A program made the position numbers and the translations under genes. The notes beneath the pieces were generated by a model that did not search any database, was not told where the DNA came from, and was given only the letters and a program-made list of their open reading frames with translations. This document shows, piece after piece, positions 11,290 to 25,276 of a DNA stretch of 64,000 nt. Source of the stretch: Callaeas wilsoni (Eukaryota > Chordata > Aves > Passeriformes > Callaeidae); NCBI GenBank assembly GCA_013398955.1, contig VWPU01002144.1:32819-96818 (forward strand). The letters are read 5' to 3'. Every line of letters starts with the position of its first letter. Position 1 is the first letter of the stretch.

Positions 11290-14200
11290 TTTACTGCTGT
11301 TATTTCACCTCAGCGACACCAAACTACATAAACCACGTTTCTTCCTCTGATAAATAGTGCAGGCAGCACTCCTGTTGAGCATGACTCCCTTCCAGCACCT
11401 AATGCACCCTGCTCATTCACAGCACCGGTCTGACCACATCACCCTTTGTGTGTTTGTACCCTTACAGGTCACTCTCCTTGACACACGAACACGCAACATG
11501 TTCTGCATCAGCAAGTTTGGAAAATTGAATCTTCCCTTCTTTAATCTGCTGAATAAAAGTGTATTGTAGAATGGCTCTGTAACTTCCCTTACCTGCAAGA
11601 GCTTAATAGCTCTAAATGTGCAAACAGTGTCATTTTAATGTGACATGAAAGAGGGAAACAATGCTCTCACCTGTTGCAAATGTGTGAATCTTGTAAACAA
11701 TGTGGACACATGCCCACCAAGTGGCACATGATGACAGGACTTGGTCAGTCCATTAAATGATTCACTCTCAACCACTCAAAACCAGAATTGAGAAATTAAG
11801 CCTTGGTTTCAGCCTGAGAGTCTAGCACTTTTGAGCAGGATCCTATGCTGAAAAATGTGTCAGAGAATATATGGATAAGGAGATTGCTGTATGTTTGTCC
11901 ATCTAAACAGTTGATTGATAATGTCACGGTTCTGGATGTGTGGTCTGCTTCTGGCTGGAATCAGCTGAGGTTTTGCTGTGTACTCGAGTGTGGACAACGT
12001 GAGACCAAATTTAGACATATTACTCACAACAGCTGTGCTTGCAGGTTTTAGGCCTCTGGGAACTTTCAACCTTCTTGATTACCATGTTCACATTCAAAAA
12101 ATACTCAGGTCATGGGACCCACAACCTGGGCACGAACAACAAAAACCATCTGCTACCAAGGGAGGCAGAGAAGCCAATGCTGTCACTACAACCTTTTCTT
12201 CATCCCTCCCTATATGGGGGAAGAATTGAATTTGTTTACACACAAGGAATTAATTCCATCTTATAGAACAATGAAATCTGAACTGTTTACCAAATTTACT
12301 TCTAAACTTCAAACTGGTCATACCATTGAGTCTTCTACGTTTCATATTAAAAACTCAGTGTAAGCTGTTTCAGGCATATGTCCGTTGGAAAAGGCTAAGA
12401 ATTTCATTAGTGCAGGTGAATGGAATATTTAGAGCTTACAAAACAGCTGAAATGCAGGTGGCCCAAATTTTATATAGGAATGGTCTAAAATTGTAGCAAT
12501 GGAGGCAGGTTTCTCAAAGGATCTGAAGGGAACTGGGAGCCCAATTGTCTTAAAAATTAATAAGAATAGGAAACATTTGCAAATCTCTGTTTAAAAATCC
12601 ACATTTTCTCTCTTATTTTAAAAAAATCTTTTCTTGTGTAATGTCAGCTCATAAATTATGATCAGCTCCAAAATAAACAAATGAACAAGAGACATACAAA
12701 TGTCTGTGAGACTGAATTTCAGCCTTATCCATGTGAAATGCTTTTTTCATTTGCCCTTATTTCAAATTCTTGATCCTATATTGCTTCAGTTTAATTCCAG
12801 AAGGGACATAAGACAGTTCAATAATGACTGGCTACTGGAAACTGGAATTTTTCCAGATTTTCAACTAAATTTTTAAGTGCTGTGGCTGAGGGTCTTAAAA
12901 GGCTCCCTAAGACCAACAGGCCATCTGCACTAATGTTTACAGCCCTTCTTTCCAATAATCAGCACACCTTTATGGCCACAAGGTCTAACTGGCCCTGCCC
13001 ACTGAGGAAACAAGTCGAGAGCAGATGCTTAAAGTTTGCCAGATAATCCCTGGCAAGGATTACAGCCTCCTTACTACAAAAATTAAGTCTCTAGAAATTA
13101 AATAAAAACAGGTCAGTGTAGCCACTAACAATAGAGAAAGATAATGCTGCTTTTCAAAAAACTGAGAAAAATATAAATTCAGAAATCAACCAGCCACCTC
13201 ATCAAAAACTAAGGTGTGATCCTTGGCAGAGTTTTACATGGGATGACTCACCAATCAATTTTAAAATTGTTATAGCTTTACATAACAAATTATTATTTGT
13301 CCTACATAATAACTAACTTCTTACTTGCAAAATGCTGTTAGAAGGGTGAAGTTGTCCCTCCTTGCCACAGATATAGAAAGGCTCAAGCTGCTCTCATGGT
13401 TTGAACAAGCAAATCAAGATGTAAAAAAAACCCAAAACAAAACAAAAATTAGCAAAATGCCCAAAGCAGATCACTGATACCTCAAAGTTAACTTTAGAAG
13501 CTACTATTCTGGCTGTTGTACTCAATCTAGAAAGCAAGCAGACTGCCTCTTCCAGAGCAGTTTCAAAAGGGTAAGATTCTTGAGATTATTGTGAGTTATT
13601 TTTAGGAGAGCCATTGAAAGTCCTAAAACTTTTCTACCAGGAAGATAAACTTGCTTGGTACAAGAGGATTAATAAATGTGAATCCTTTGTGCCTTCTGAT
13701 TAAGACTCACACCCATGCACAGCTAATTATTGTTTACTTGGAATCATTTAGGATAAACTTCAAAGAACTCCAGAGCACAGTAGCTGAAGGTGAACTTGTG
13801 ACTGTCTTCCTAGTGAAAAGTGCTTCTAAACCTTGTCTTTTGACTATTTCATGCCATAAAAGAAAAATCAACACAAAGTGGAATAGGTCTGTTGGTAGTC
13901 TGTTATAGCTGCAGCTATAGGCTGGCTTGTAGACCTTTTTAATAATGAGTTTGCACCTGAAGGTTGCTCGTTCCGCTATCAGGTGTTAGCAGTGCCAGTA
14001 AGTATTGGTAGCCTTTCTGGATGCTGCAGTTAATTCTTTCTCTTAGGTGCACTGTCCCCTACTAACTGTAATGTCTATAGCAGGGAGGACTGAGTGGGTT
14101 TAGGGGGACATTATCTGTGGAATGAATGGAAAATTCCGTCTGTAAGATTGGTTAAGATCAATGGGGTGTAAAGCAAAGAACCAAAGTAAAGAGCTCCAAT

Positions 14201-17200
14201 GCCGTGTCTGTGGCTGCAGGGTTAATTTCAGTTACATTGTGGAGCTCTGGCTGCAGAAGGCAGGATCACATCATCTCTGGAGAAAGAGATTTTAATGAAC
14301 CATTGAGCTGCCATCCATAAAATGCAGTGAGAGGGGATTTTGCAATTCCCTTTCACTGGGAAGAGGCCTGCAAAAAGCTGCAGAGGCCACAAATGCAGCA
14401 CCATTTGTATGCAAACCCATAGGAGTTAGCACTGCTGTGCTTCCTGGCAGCCTGGTTGAAGTAGGCTTCCTCAGCTGCTGGGGAGCACTGTAGAGATGGC
14501 TGTGCTGGAATCCAGCAATGTCACCAGCTCTCAGGGATACAAGCCTAGAGATTCAAGCAAGAAGGCTTCAGTCCTTTGCTTTACACCCCATTGAGCTCAG
14601 CCTTTTCATCTCTTAGAGAAAAAATTTATTCCAGTCTTACAGCTTATGAGTTTAGGTAACAGAGGACAAGTCTGTGACTTGTTAAAATTTTCCCAGTGAA
14701 GGCACTGAAACCAAATCTTTTCAGTTCTTGCTTTGTTTTACAGGCCATCTGTGCCCAAGGTCTGCTGGAGGCTAACAACTGAGCCCCTTCCATACAGAAT
14801 AAATGGAGATTAATCCCTCCTTCCTGACAACTCCTGATCCTCAGAGTGTCACCCCCAGCTTGTTCCAGGAGAGGAAATCCCGGGCCTATGCAGGCTTCTC
14901 TGGGTCAAGAGGTCTCAGCAAAGCATTGGATCGTAAGGCCGAGCCAGATCTCTATGAGAGCTCAGTCTCAAGCTGATCCCAACTCAGCAGTATAGAAAAA
15001 AAGCTATGAAGAATGAGCAGCGGTTTCTTCCCACTTAAAGATGATCCAGGGATTAGAACAAGCAAAGAGGGTTTGCTTGGTTTTGTTCTGATTTATTTTG
15101 TCCTATTAATTCTTCAAAATAGTAAGCATTTAAAAAGTTGAAAAAGTGATCTCACTATAAAGGCTGAGTTTGGCAGTATTGACATTTTACTCATGAAAAA
15201 ATAACATTATTTGTTGTGTCATGCAAGAGGCAAGACTGTAGTGGTGAGTCCCTTACAGCCTTGAAATCTGAGATCCCTAACACTGATACATGAATTAAGA
15301 GAAAATGAGACAGATACATAGATTGGTTAACCTCTGTCAGATATCTATGCCAAAGTTGCTCAAGCAGGGCTGACCCCCTCAGGGGAGATGATTTTCCTCA
15401 GACTCTGATGACTAGAAAATTATTGACTGTCATAGGAGGCTGCACTGCACCTGTCTAAATTTTTATCTCAGATCCATATCAAAGGTCTCGTCTTAACTTC
15501 CTTTATTTTCATGTTTCCTCACACGTATTTCACATGAAATGCACCCAACTGACAGTGGTGGTGGAAGACACAATCCTACCTTTGTTTACCAGCAGGTACA
15601 GCATAAGAAGCAATGATGCAGTCTTCCCAAACACTGCTTTAGTAGTGTGTTCCAACTCCTGATTTAAGAAAGGAGAAAGGTAGAAAGGTTGCTTCAGCTC
15701 AGTCAAGTCCTTCCTCCTGATAGTGCCAGTCAATTAACTCCATTTGTGTTTTTGGGACTCATAGAAATAAATTTTGATTTTGGCTTTCTGCATCAAAGAA
15801 GAGTTTTTCTTAGAATAATAGAGTCCCAAAACCAAATACAGATCCATTATACTCATCATATGTTAGAATATTAATATAGACAAAAGGTCTTAGTTTTGCT
15901 TTGTTAGTTTGGGTTATCGGTTATGAATACTGATAAAGCCAGAAGACTCTGAGCTTCTGTAGATAACTTACTTGTCCGCTTGCAAATATCTTGACCATTT
16001 ATATGCCCTTGTATCTTTATTCTTCCTCAGGGTGCAATGCATTTTTGCTTTGAAACCAGAGAAAACATTAATGGAGAATGAGCTGCATGTTTGGGCTATA
16101 GAGAATTGCTTTATATTGTCACTTTATGGAAGTGTTTCTAAGGGAGGTCTGTGGGATTTTGAAGGAATCAGATAAAGAATTAAGTGTAGTTTGAAAAGTA
16201 TAATCACATTCACATACTCCTAAAGAAGGGCTTGCCAAAGACCTTGATGAAAACATGGTAGGGCCCAGCTAGGGAAGTTTTCAGAGATACACTTCATATT
16301 GCAACAACAGGGCTTCTCTTCTGGGTCCAGTGACAGCAGAAAAAGTGATTCTCAGCTACTTTTTCCTTTCATAGCTCTTCTGTTAACATCACAATTGCAA
16401 AAGCATTTTCTAATTCATGTCACTGTTAATCAACAAAGCTAATTCATGTAAAATAGAGGAAATTAAAGACTTGGTGGAAAAAAGCTTGAAATATTTCAAC
16501 TGTCTGTGTTTGAAACAAGGTAGGGAGCACTAGGACAAGCCACTCTGCAGGCAGATCAGTGAGGTATAACCTATGGCAGGAGGCAATGACAACTAGAGAA
16601 GGGAGTAAGAAGAAATTTAACTGGAAGGAGATCTGTCTCTGCAGGTTTGAAAGACTGTCACAGCCACCACCAGGTTCTGGGAAAGCAAGAGCTCTAGTCT
16701 CATCTCTTCTTTATGATGAAAAGTGTTTTTCTAATACTGACAAATGAGAACACTTGCGAATCAGAGAGCTTCTGATATGAACAGAAATCCTTATGGTTCA
16801 AGAAAGCTCAATTTAGAACAGGGATTTCTAAATGTCTGGGCTCAAAGTCAGTCAAGGTTGATTTATGTTTAAAAAGGAACTATAAAATTAGTGCTTTGAG
16901 ATACAGCCCCATGATACCTGATGTTAAGGACAAATTTTCAGTCAGCTATTTTATGTTCTCGCCTGGAGGCTCCATGGTGAAGAAGTTTGCCACAGCTCAC
17001 ATATAACCCAAACCAAATGTATCGCTATTTGCACAGCTTCTCATTAGTGAAATTATAGATTTACACACATAACCACTCAAAAATTGCATTTCATGGGTTG
17101 GTTTGCTTGTTTGTCTGCCAGACTTACCAAGCTGTGTAACTGAAACAGCCTCACCATTCATTATTACCTGTTTTATTAGGAGGGAATAGGAATATTTGCA

Positions 17201-19440
17201 TAATGCTTACTACGGAATATTAAACTCTCATAAATCTGTTTAAAGTTAAAAGAAAAAATTGATTAAAATAATCCATTCTTTAAATCTGCATATGTTTCTC
17301 AAATTGGTACTAAATTTCAAAGCTTCTAATTCTTGCAGAAGCCCTAAAGTCCATTAAAGACACTGTTCTGCCAAAAGCTGTAGGCCGTTAGTCTCTCTAT
17401 GTTCATCTCTGCACACACACAAAATATGATTTGTTTTCTGGTCACTACCTGGCTACCTGGCACCTCTGGCTGCAAAGCCAGGCGATTTTTGCTGTGAATA
17501 GACTGCAGTTTATTTCACAGGCTGGTCCCTGACCTGGTCAATGACAACACTAGTGTTTTCTTGGATTTGTACAAGATTTTCAGGCTTTCTTGTTTTGTGC
17601 TTTCCCCAAGCCAAATCCTGCTAAGCCTGAACAACACCCTCATGATTCATCATCCCCCCATGCAGCAGCAACGTGTTGCTCAGTTACCAGAACAAACCAA
17701 CATCTGCCACGCCACAACTTCCAAGACAGCCAAGAGTAATCAGTGCTGTGCCGTAAACTGGGAGGGGAATGACAACACTAGCACTGCTAATGCCACAAGG
17801 ATTGTTATCCTGGCGTCCTTGGGGCACTGCAGTAGGCTTCAACCTCTCTACCATAAAGAGTTTGAACTTTTAAGCAGGTCTGCAAAAGAAGTGATGCTGG
17901 TTTCTGCTAGAACATATACAACTCCCAAACAGTTTGCAGGCTGCTCAGAATCATCCAGAAAAGCTGAAATATTGAAAATATTCTTGCTAATTTGAATACA
18001 CGTCTAATGAAGTTATTTTGAGCTGTCGCAATTGCTCTGCCTAAAGCATGGGAAAGGACATAAAAGGCAGTATTGCTTCACCTGCTTCAATTGGGGTCTG
18101 ACGTAAGCAAATTGGGATGCGAGGACAGAGAGGACTAAGAGGAAGGAAAGCAGCTTCTTCCTTTCCTTTCAGATCAGGGTGTTGGTTTTGTTGCCTTGGG
18201 TGTTGCGTTTGAGGAGTGGCTGCATTGGCATCCTGAGGAACAACAGGTTCAGATTGTTTGCCAGCTTTAGAAATCAGCTAAATTCAAAAACATCCACAGT
18301 TTCAGTGTACCTTTAAAATATGCATCCTTTTAACAACTCTGCAAAAGGTGGCTATCCGTATTTTATGTAGAAACACGTTTGGAGGAGGTAAGTGGTGATG
18401 GAGTATTCCAGAACTGTTCCTACACTCGCTGAGTTATTAGACATGCTTTTCTGTTCATCTCTCATATCCCTGTGCAGGCAAAATTGAGATTCCCACTCAA
18501 CAAAATAACAGCTAAGGTCAACCCGCTGTAGGTTCCCTTTCCTCCTAAACCCTCACCACAACAAACTGTGGAAAGATGATGATTTTCCTGAAGCAAACTA
18601 TAACACTGAAAGCCCAGTTTGCACATGCAGCTCACTAAAATGTTTTCCCGCAGTACACCCACATGAATCACTAGCTGCAGCAGTAACAAGATGCAACTGA
18701 AAAATAACATTAAGAGCAAACCCTTGTGGTACTTGGAATTTTAGCATTTCACATCAGGATTAGCTGCCATTTCAAACTCTCCTTGAGCTGCTCCCTCACT
18801 ATCACATTTTTCTTACAAAAGATTCTCAGTATGGCCTCCTCATCAGCATCACTCACTTCTTCTGTTGTTCACTCACTGACCTGAGCAGTCACAGTCACTC
18901 TGCATTTTCTGGGGGAAAATAAAAGTAAAAAAACAAAAAGTAACTCCTGATCCTTTTTAGCATTTCTGTGTGGTTTCAGGGTTTTCTTCACTAGGATACC
19001 GAGGAAAAGTCATTTTTTGGAAGAACAAGTTTTCCTGAGTTTCTGCTCTCAGAGGACTTCAAGTGTAGTCAGACAAGAGCAGATAAAAGTGTGGGTTAAT
19101 ATTAACTCATTGAACTGGAATGACTTTTGTCTTGAGCATGTGCATTTGTCCTTTGCTCCCACATCTTTCTTGATTGATGGCTAAAAGGTTTCCAATTAGA
19201 GCAGCTGATAATTACTCAGTCTACTTTTTAGTCTAGGGTAGCTTGAAAAGCTTTAACATTAATTACTCCTGAAGAGTTATGAGCAAAAACTTTGTCTTTT
19301 ATGTGAGGAATGCCTCCTTGTTTGTGCTGCTATAAAAGCTGTTACTAAATTAGTAACATTTCAACATATATAATTTGCTAATTGTACAATTAATAGTCTT
19401 CCCTTTGCTTGTAATCCATCTTGTACTACACAGGGAGCAA
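11290..19440. other. Non-coding DNA, no gene seen
   Basis: AT-rich unique sequence. The longest open frame (144 codons at 17561-17995, plus) has no recognisable domain and looks like chance. A p53-type decamer AGACATGCTT lies at 18439-18448. Confidence 0.55.
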
Positions 19441-19487
19441 AGGAAACGTCATGGATGCCACCCTGGACTGAAGAAGAAGCCAGTACT

Positions 19488-19709
19488 TCAAAACATATTA
19501 TCTTCAGCAATAGCAGCCGCGTCGGTCATAAACTGGTCGTGTTGCAACACCTCCCACTCCGAAGAAGGAGGCGGATCTGGATTTGGCTTTGTCTCAGGAT
19601 CCAGCTGTGTGTCCCCCGCAGCCTTGTCCCAAGACTTTTCCTCATATAGATATAAGGAGTCCAATGTGCCAGGTGCAAGAAGTGCAGATGGTGCTGAGCA
19701 CGGCTTCAC
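19488..19709 (-). pseudogene. Unidentified coding-like fragment (possible retroelement gag relic)
   Basis: On the minus strand an open segment of about 73 codons without an ATG at its left end (first codon GTG, in-frame TAG upstream) reads as a hydrophilic, acidic, Pro-rich peptide with DPETKPNPDPPPSSEWEVLQ in its middle. The local sequence is more GC- and CpG-rich than its AT-rich flanks. The composition resembles linker regions of retroviral gag proteins, but I cannot name a family. It could also be a spurious frame. Confidence 0.2.
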
Positions 19710-20675
19710 TGTAAGGCAGCGTCTGACCTACACGAAGAGGCTGCAGCCCCACTGACAGAGCTCGAGGTTTGGTCCTCACTCTTCAAATGGACAGGACATT
19801 CACAGTCCCTCCAGGATGGACATTTCCTCTACCTTTTCATTTCATTACATCTAACTGCAAGAACATTTATCTTTCCCCCATTTACTCACTTTTCTTTTTC
19901 CCTGTTCCTTAATGAAAACTAAGTCATGGTTATTCATCAGAATCAAAAATTCCATAAAACCGATCCCTAAAAATTCCGTTTATTGACAGTGGTCAATGAA
20001 GAAATTTCTTTTCTGCAATGTATGTTTTAATGTTTTTATATTTCCACCTGTTGTGAGATAAATCTGAAAAATCTGTAGGAAAAATTATTTAGAAACATAA
20101 ACTAAGGATTTACTAAAGTGATTGTCATAAGTCCTTTTGTTTTGATAAGACAAAAATTTTCATCTCATTAAGCATTGCTTTTGTTATTCTACAAGAATAA
20201 AAGGAATATCATAATTAAGTGCCAAAGTCTGCAAATGAAGTGTTACACTCTTACTTTGTCCAGATCTGCTTTTTCCAGTGGGAAAGGTTTCTATAAATTT
20301 AGGTTTTTTTTCTTTTTCAGTTTTAGTGGCCACACAGGCTCTTATCAGGTGCAAAAACAAACAAGAAAACTGCAATGTCTAGAAATTGAAGCAGGCTGGT
20401 AAAGGGTTCAATATAAGCCTATAAATCTCTAATTATATAAATTATATTTGTTGATAATAACACATTCTGGTAGTCACAGATGATGGAACATGGACTATTA
20501 AAGTTAAAAGGAAACTCCTTATTACACAGAGGAAGACAGAAACATCCTATAGGAGATATTAAATTATTATTATTATTACAATGGGCAAAATTGTTGCTTT
20601 AAATGGCACTCATAAGATTATGGTCTATCCTGAATTTAAACCCACATGAAAAGAATGGATGCTGCAGAGCTGTGA

Positions 20676-20699
20676 GCAAATGAGGAGGCAAATGAGGAG
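20676..20699 (+). repeat. 12-bp perfect tandem duplication
   Basis: GCAAATGAGGAG appears twice in succession, followed by further GAGG. Confidence 0.9.
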
Positions 20700-23600
20700 G
20701 AGGAGAGAATGTCAGAGGAAGATCTGTGTGTTGGGTAAGAAGTGTTTCCTTCACAGCTGCAGCCTACTGACCAAGTAACATAACCCATGAGGGGAGGAAG
20801 ACCCATTCAGATGTGGTAAAACAGAGGGTTCTCGGCAGCTACACACACCTTTCTTCGTCGTTAAAGCAGGTGCTGCCAGCCTCCATCACAAGTCTAACCA
20901 CAAGTTTCCTCTGTGCCATTTGGCATTCGGAGCAGTTTACCAGTCATTTAAAGCCACCAGGAAATTTCTATTGACAAAGTTTTGGAGATGAAATGTAGGT
21001 CTTACACATTTTGAATCTGAATCAGAAGTTGCCAACACTTGAAAAATATGTATCTAAACCTGCAGTGGTTTATAAAAACTAGGAGACCATTCACAAAACT
21101 TAAGTGAAAAAGTATTTTAAAGTACTATTAGTTGTACAGTTTTGATGGTCTACCTTTCAAAAGATCAATATTACTGAACAACATTGGTTTCTAGGTGCAA
21201 TATCTGGGTCACCCAGGATGAGGTAGGGGTAAAGAGGAGTCCTACAGAGAAGATACCTCTAACATCTAGGTATGGTTAGGAAAACAAACTAGTAAAAGAC
21301 TATCTCTTGCTGATATATCCAGCCTAGCACTTCACTCTACACAGTCACAGTTGGCTGACAATAGGAACAGCATCCAGACTGCAGTTTTCCAACTGCTTTG
21401 CTGCCTTGTCTGTCCTCTCTTCTTTTGTTTCCACCACATTTCTGTCCCACTCGTTGTCCATTTTTCCTTTTGGCTTTAAATACATAATCAGTAAGTCTAG
21501 AAGAGAAAATTAATTAGGTGATGAGGCTGAGTAGTTGCTGGTTGTGGCATAAAGTAATTTTTCCAGGTTGCTGTCTACTACTGATCTACACAGAATGGTC
21601 CTTCCTGGCCTCCTCCTCCTGTTTAAACAGTAGGATGTTTGCAATCTCTCCTGGGAAGGGTACAACTTTAATTGGAAATTAGGGCAAAAGGGCGGAGGCT
21701 CCTAAAACATAATTATAAAGCACCCTGCTATGTCCCAGCACAGCCATGGGAAAGCAGCCTGTAAATTTAATTTCGGTGCCGTGACGGCTTCTCTGCCAAC
21801 TGTCTCACTGCCCTCAAGCGAATGCAGAGGAGCTGCTCCCCTGCACCAAGTGCTGGATGACTGTGCCTCCTGTCTCTTTGCCAAGGAGGTTTGGAGCAGC
21901 CCAGCCCTAGCCCGAGGGGCATTTTCTACCCAAGAACTGATACTGAATGTCTCATCACCAGTGTCTCAGCCCAGGGTTTTCTGCCGATTCAGCTCCTTAG
22001 GAGAGCATAGTTTTTCTTAATCTCTTGTGACAGTAGAAATACACTGCCTGCCCTAAAGCTGGAAGAGGGGCTTTCTGTTGCTCAGACCAACTGCTTCATG
22101 CTGAGCTTAATTTCATGTGAGTAAATGTTCTAGATGCCTATTATTTGCATCTATATAGTATTTTGTCAGTCCCAAAACGTGATGGGAATTGCCCTTTGAG
22201 GGATATTAGTTCATATATTTTTTGTTTGCAAGAGGTGGATAATAGTCCTACTTACCATAGCCATGGGGGAAGAAGGAAGCACGATGATACAGCTCTGTGA
22301 GACTGACAACACAAGCATTCCCTTTTTGAACATCCCCTGCATGTTAGTTCATTCTTTTTTTTTATTGCTAGGCCAGCCTACATCTTCATTATATTAATAC
22401 AGATAAAATGAAGTGCCCTTAAATTAGAAAACTAAAACACCTGTAGACCTGTAGGCACAGGTCACATTTTTAGTGTCAGGACCATAAGGCAGAGGCACTG
22501 TGTTATCTGGCATTTCTCTGCCTTCAAAAGGTTTTTCACAGGCTGTCAAAAAGTCTTTGGGTTTGTGTTTGACTTGGCAGAGACTCTCAAAACCAGGAGA
22601 GTAAGTGCGGAGGAGCCCTGGTACAAGCCCAGTCATCTGTAACTTGGCTTAGTCCTCTGTGATCTCTCATCTGATAACCTTCAAAGCCGGCCTTTCTGTT
22701 TGGATGGTGACTTGAAAGAAAGAATCTCTTTGGATTACATTAGCTTTACATTAGCTGTACTACTGTTTTTAATAGCAAAGCAGCTACTGTATTTACAAGA
22801 GAACCAGGCCAGTTCTGGGGCAAATAGATTACTCATTAGAAAGTAAATCAGATCTCAGCTTCTCAGATCACTTTAAACTCTCAAATTTGTCAGTTATGAC
22901 TATTTTCATGCACTAGAAAATAAAAATCAAATATCTAAAATGTCATGCCTACATGCTTTGGAAGAAAGGTCAAATTTTTCATTTCAAAATTTTATTATTC
23001 TAAAATTTTGAAAAAAATACACCAGGAAGAGGAAGCTGAAATAGGTATTTTGTTTTGAGATGATGTTCGTGAAAGTAAGCCAAATGAAAAAAGAAATGCC
23101 CTAAAGAATCAATCATTTAGGCAAAATTAATATCAGACTTCTGAGGTTTTTTATGCAGTAAGCCACAAACACAGATCAGACTGAAGCTGTTTTGATGACA
23201 CAAGGTTGATGAATATCAAGCCAAATTTCCAATATTAATCCAAGCTGCTACACCACCTGTAGCAATGTTTATTACATTAGAACAAACCATCCTTTTCCAA
23301 AACATACATTGTATATGATCTGTGTAATATTCTGTGTAAACTAATATATATAGGCGGTGATAGTCCACTACGGTGCCTGAAGCCACCTTGCCTCCTCAGA
23401 ACTATTCTGGTTTGATTCTTTGTGTTAGTTACACTCCTGTTGCAGATTTTAGAGCAAGCTTTGAGTTGCTTCACCAGGAGGAGGTGGAAATGTATGTGGA
23501 GAAGAATTCTTTCCACTTTCTTTGAACCTTTAAAGGACTCATTCTTGCAAGAACCAGAGTTCCCAAGTGCCCTCAGGAGCTGGGGAGGTGAAGGCAGAAC

Positions 23601-23712
23601 ATGTCATTTCAAGTCCACCACTGCAAAAAGAGCTTTAGCAAACAGTTCTTGTGTTCTTACTTGTCCTTATTGTGTAGATGGAGAAGCAAAGACGTTTGTT
23701 TTAACATTCTTC

Positions 23713-23729
23713 TTTTTTTTTTTTTTTTT
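23713..23729 (+). repeat. Poly(T) tract
   Basis: A run of 17 T. Confidence 0.9.
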
Positions 23730-25219
23730 GCAATGCTCCCTCATGCTGGCCTTGATGCTCTTTAAGCACGCACTGCTGCGGAGATGAGCAAGGCTCCCCT
23801 CCAGCCTGCTCACATGGCCAGGATGAGGAGTGCTCCAAATCTGGCTGCTGCATGGCCAGCTCAGAATAATTGTGCTCTAGGCTGGGCAAGAGAAAGGAGG
23901 GACTTAAAGGGTGCCCAAGACACTACCGGGGATGACAGTAATTACCCCTTATGGCAGTCATGGGAAATTAGGCAGCAGCTGAGACAGGAGCACAGATTTG
24001 GAAGGCGGTGTGCTGCTTGGGGAAGGATGGTTTGAAAGGTATGGAGCAGACAAAATGCAAGTGTTGGCAGTTGAAACAAGAAGGTGTGCTGGAGGAAACT
24101 CAGCATTGTCACTCAGAGGTGACCATGCTGCCCCTGCGTGTTGCCATAGGCAGTGCCAGAAGTTTAGGTACTCTTGTTGTCTGGCTAGTGATACATCTTG
24201 GATGGAAATCAGAGGCCGACTCTCAGATTGTTTTTCAAATCAGCCTCCTATGACAGACGGAGGGCAAAGCAGACTTGGGATAAGATAATGAACAAGATGA
24301 TAAGCCATTTTCTCGGATAGTCAGAGACAGCACTTGGTAACTCAGGAGATCCTCACCTGTGCTGTGACTCAGGGCAAAGCGTAAAGTTTCAGCTCTTTGT
24401 GCTCATCCTTCTGTTACTAACCCAAAGAGTATTTCATGGTGTCAAAGCATCAGGCCTACCAATTATGAAGGTAAATAGGTGTGTCTGTTCCCTCCCTTTT
24501 TCTGTGTATTATACATGGGAGTATTTTAAGGAAGGTTGTAAATCTTGAAACAGTGAATCCTTGATTTACAAAATTCTTGGGCTAACCACTGTGAGTCTCC
24601 AAATCTCTAACTTTCTTTGCCCCGCCCCAAAACCTCTCAGATGAATAAAATGGCAGTTTCAACTTTCTAGTAAATTATTTTGGTCTGTAGGCTAAAACAG
24701 AGGGAAACTTTACACTCGGGTGGGCAACCATCCCATCCTGCCATGAAGACACCAGCCATGTCACACAAGGGACAAATGAATCCTTGGGGCTACTGCCTTA
24801 AAGCTCCCTTCCCTGGGCGCAGTAGGAGGCAGAGGTGATGGGCAGCTCCTCCTTCTGCATACTGGTGGATTCAGAAACCAGTGCCCAGAAGATTTCTTGA
24901 TGCTAGTGAAAAGCTGCAAGGCAACAAAGAGTACACGCTCACATGAAGGAGGGAGCTGCAAAGGTAATTTGGCTGCTAATCACCCCAAGCCATTTTACTG
25001 TCAGGACTGCAGGTAGATTTTGGGATATTGTTTTTGTACTGGACTTGGTTTTTCTCTTGAACCTCAGTTCTTGCTTCTCTCTTCTTTTGAGAGTTAATTC
25101 TGAAACAGCCCAAGAAAATCTCCATTCTTCTAATGTGCCTAATGTCAGCAGGATTTTATTACTTCAAGCCTTTTTATTTAAGAAGGAGGGTTAAGGGATA
25201 AAAGCCTAAAATATTGCAT

Positions 25220-25276
25220 CGATATTTTGTATACGCTTCAATATTTTGTATAAGCATCAATATTTTGTATAAGCTT
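25220..25276 (+). repeat. 19-bp tandem repeat, three copies
   Basis: Three consecutive units at 25220-25238, 25239-25257 and 25258-25276 follow the pattern CAATATTTTGTATAAGCWT, with three differences from this pattern in unit 1 and none in units 2 and 3. A partial unit (ATATTGCAT) precedes them. Confidence 0.92.

Noticed and set aside
17561..17995. 144-codon plus frame
   Set aside because: No similarity to a family I know and no promoter or splice context.
23600..23619. CATG and CAAG cores 10 bp apart as a p53 full site
   Set aside because: At least four mismatches to the full consensus, mostly in the second half-site.
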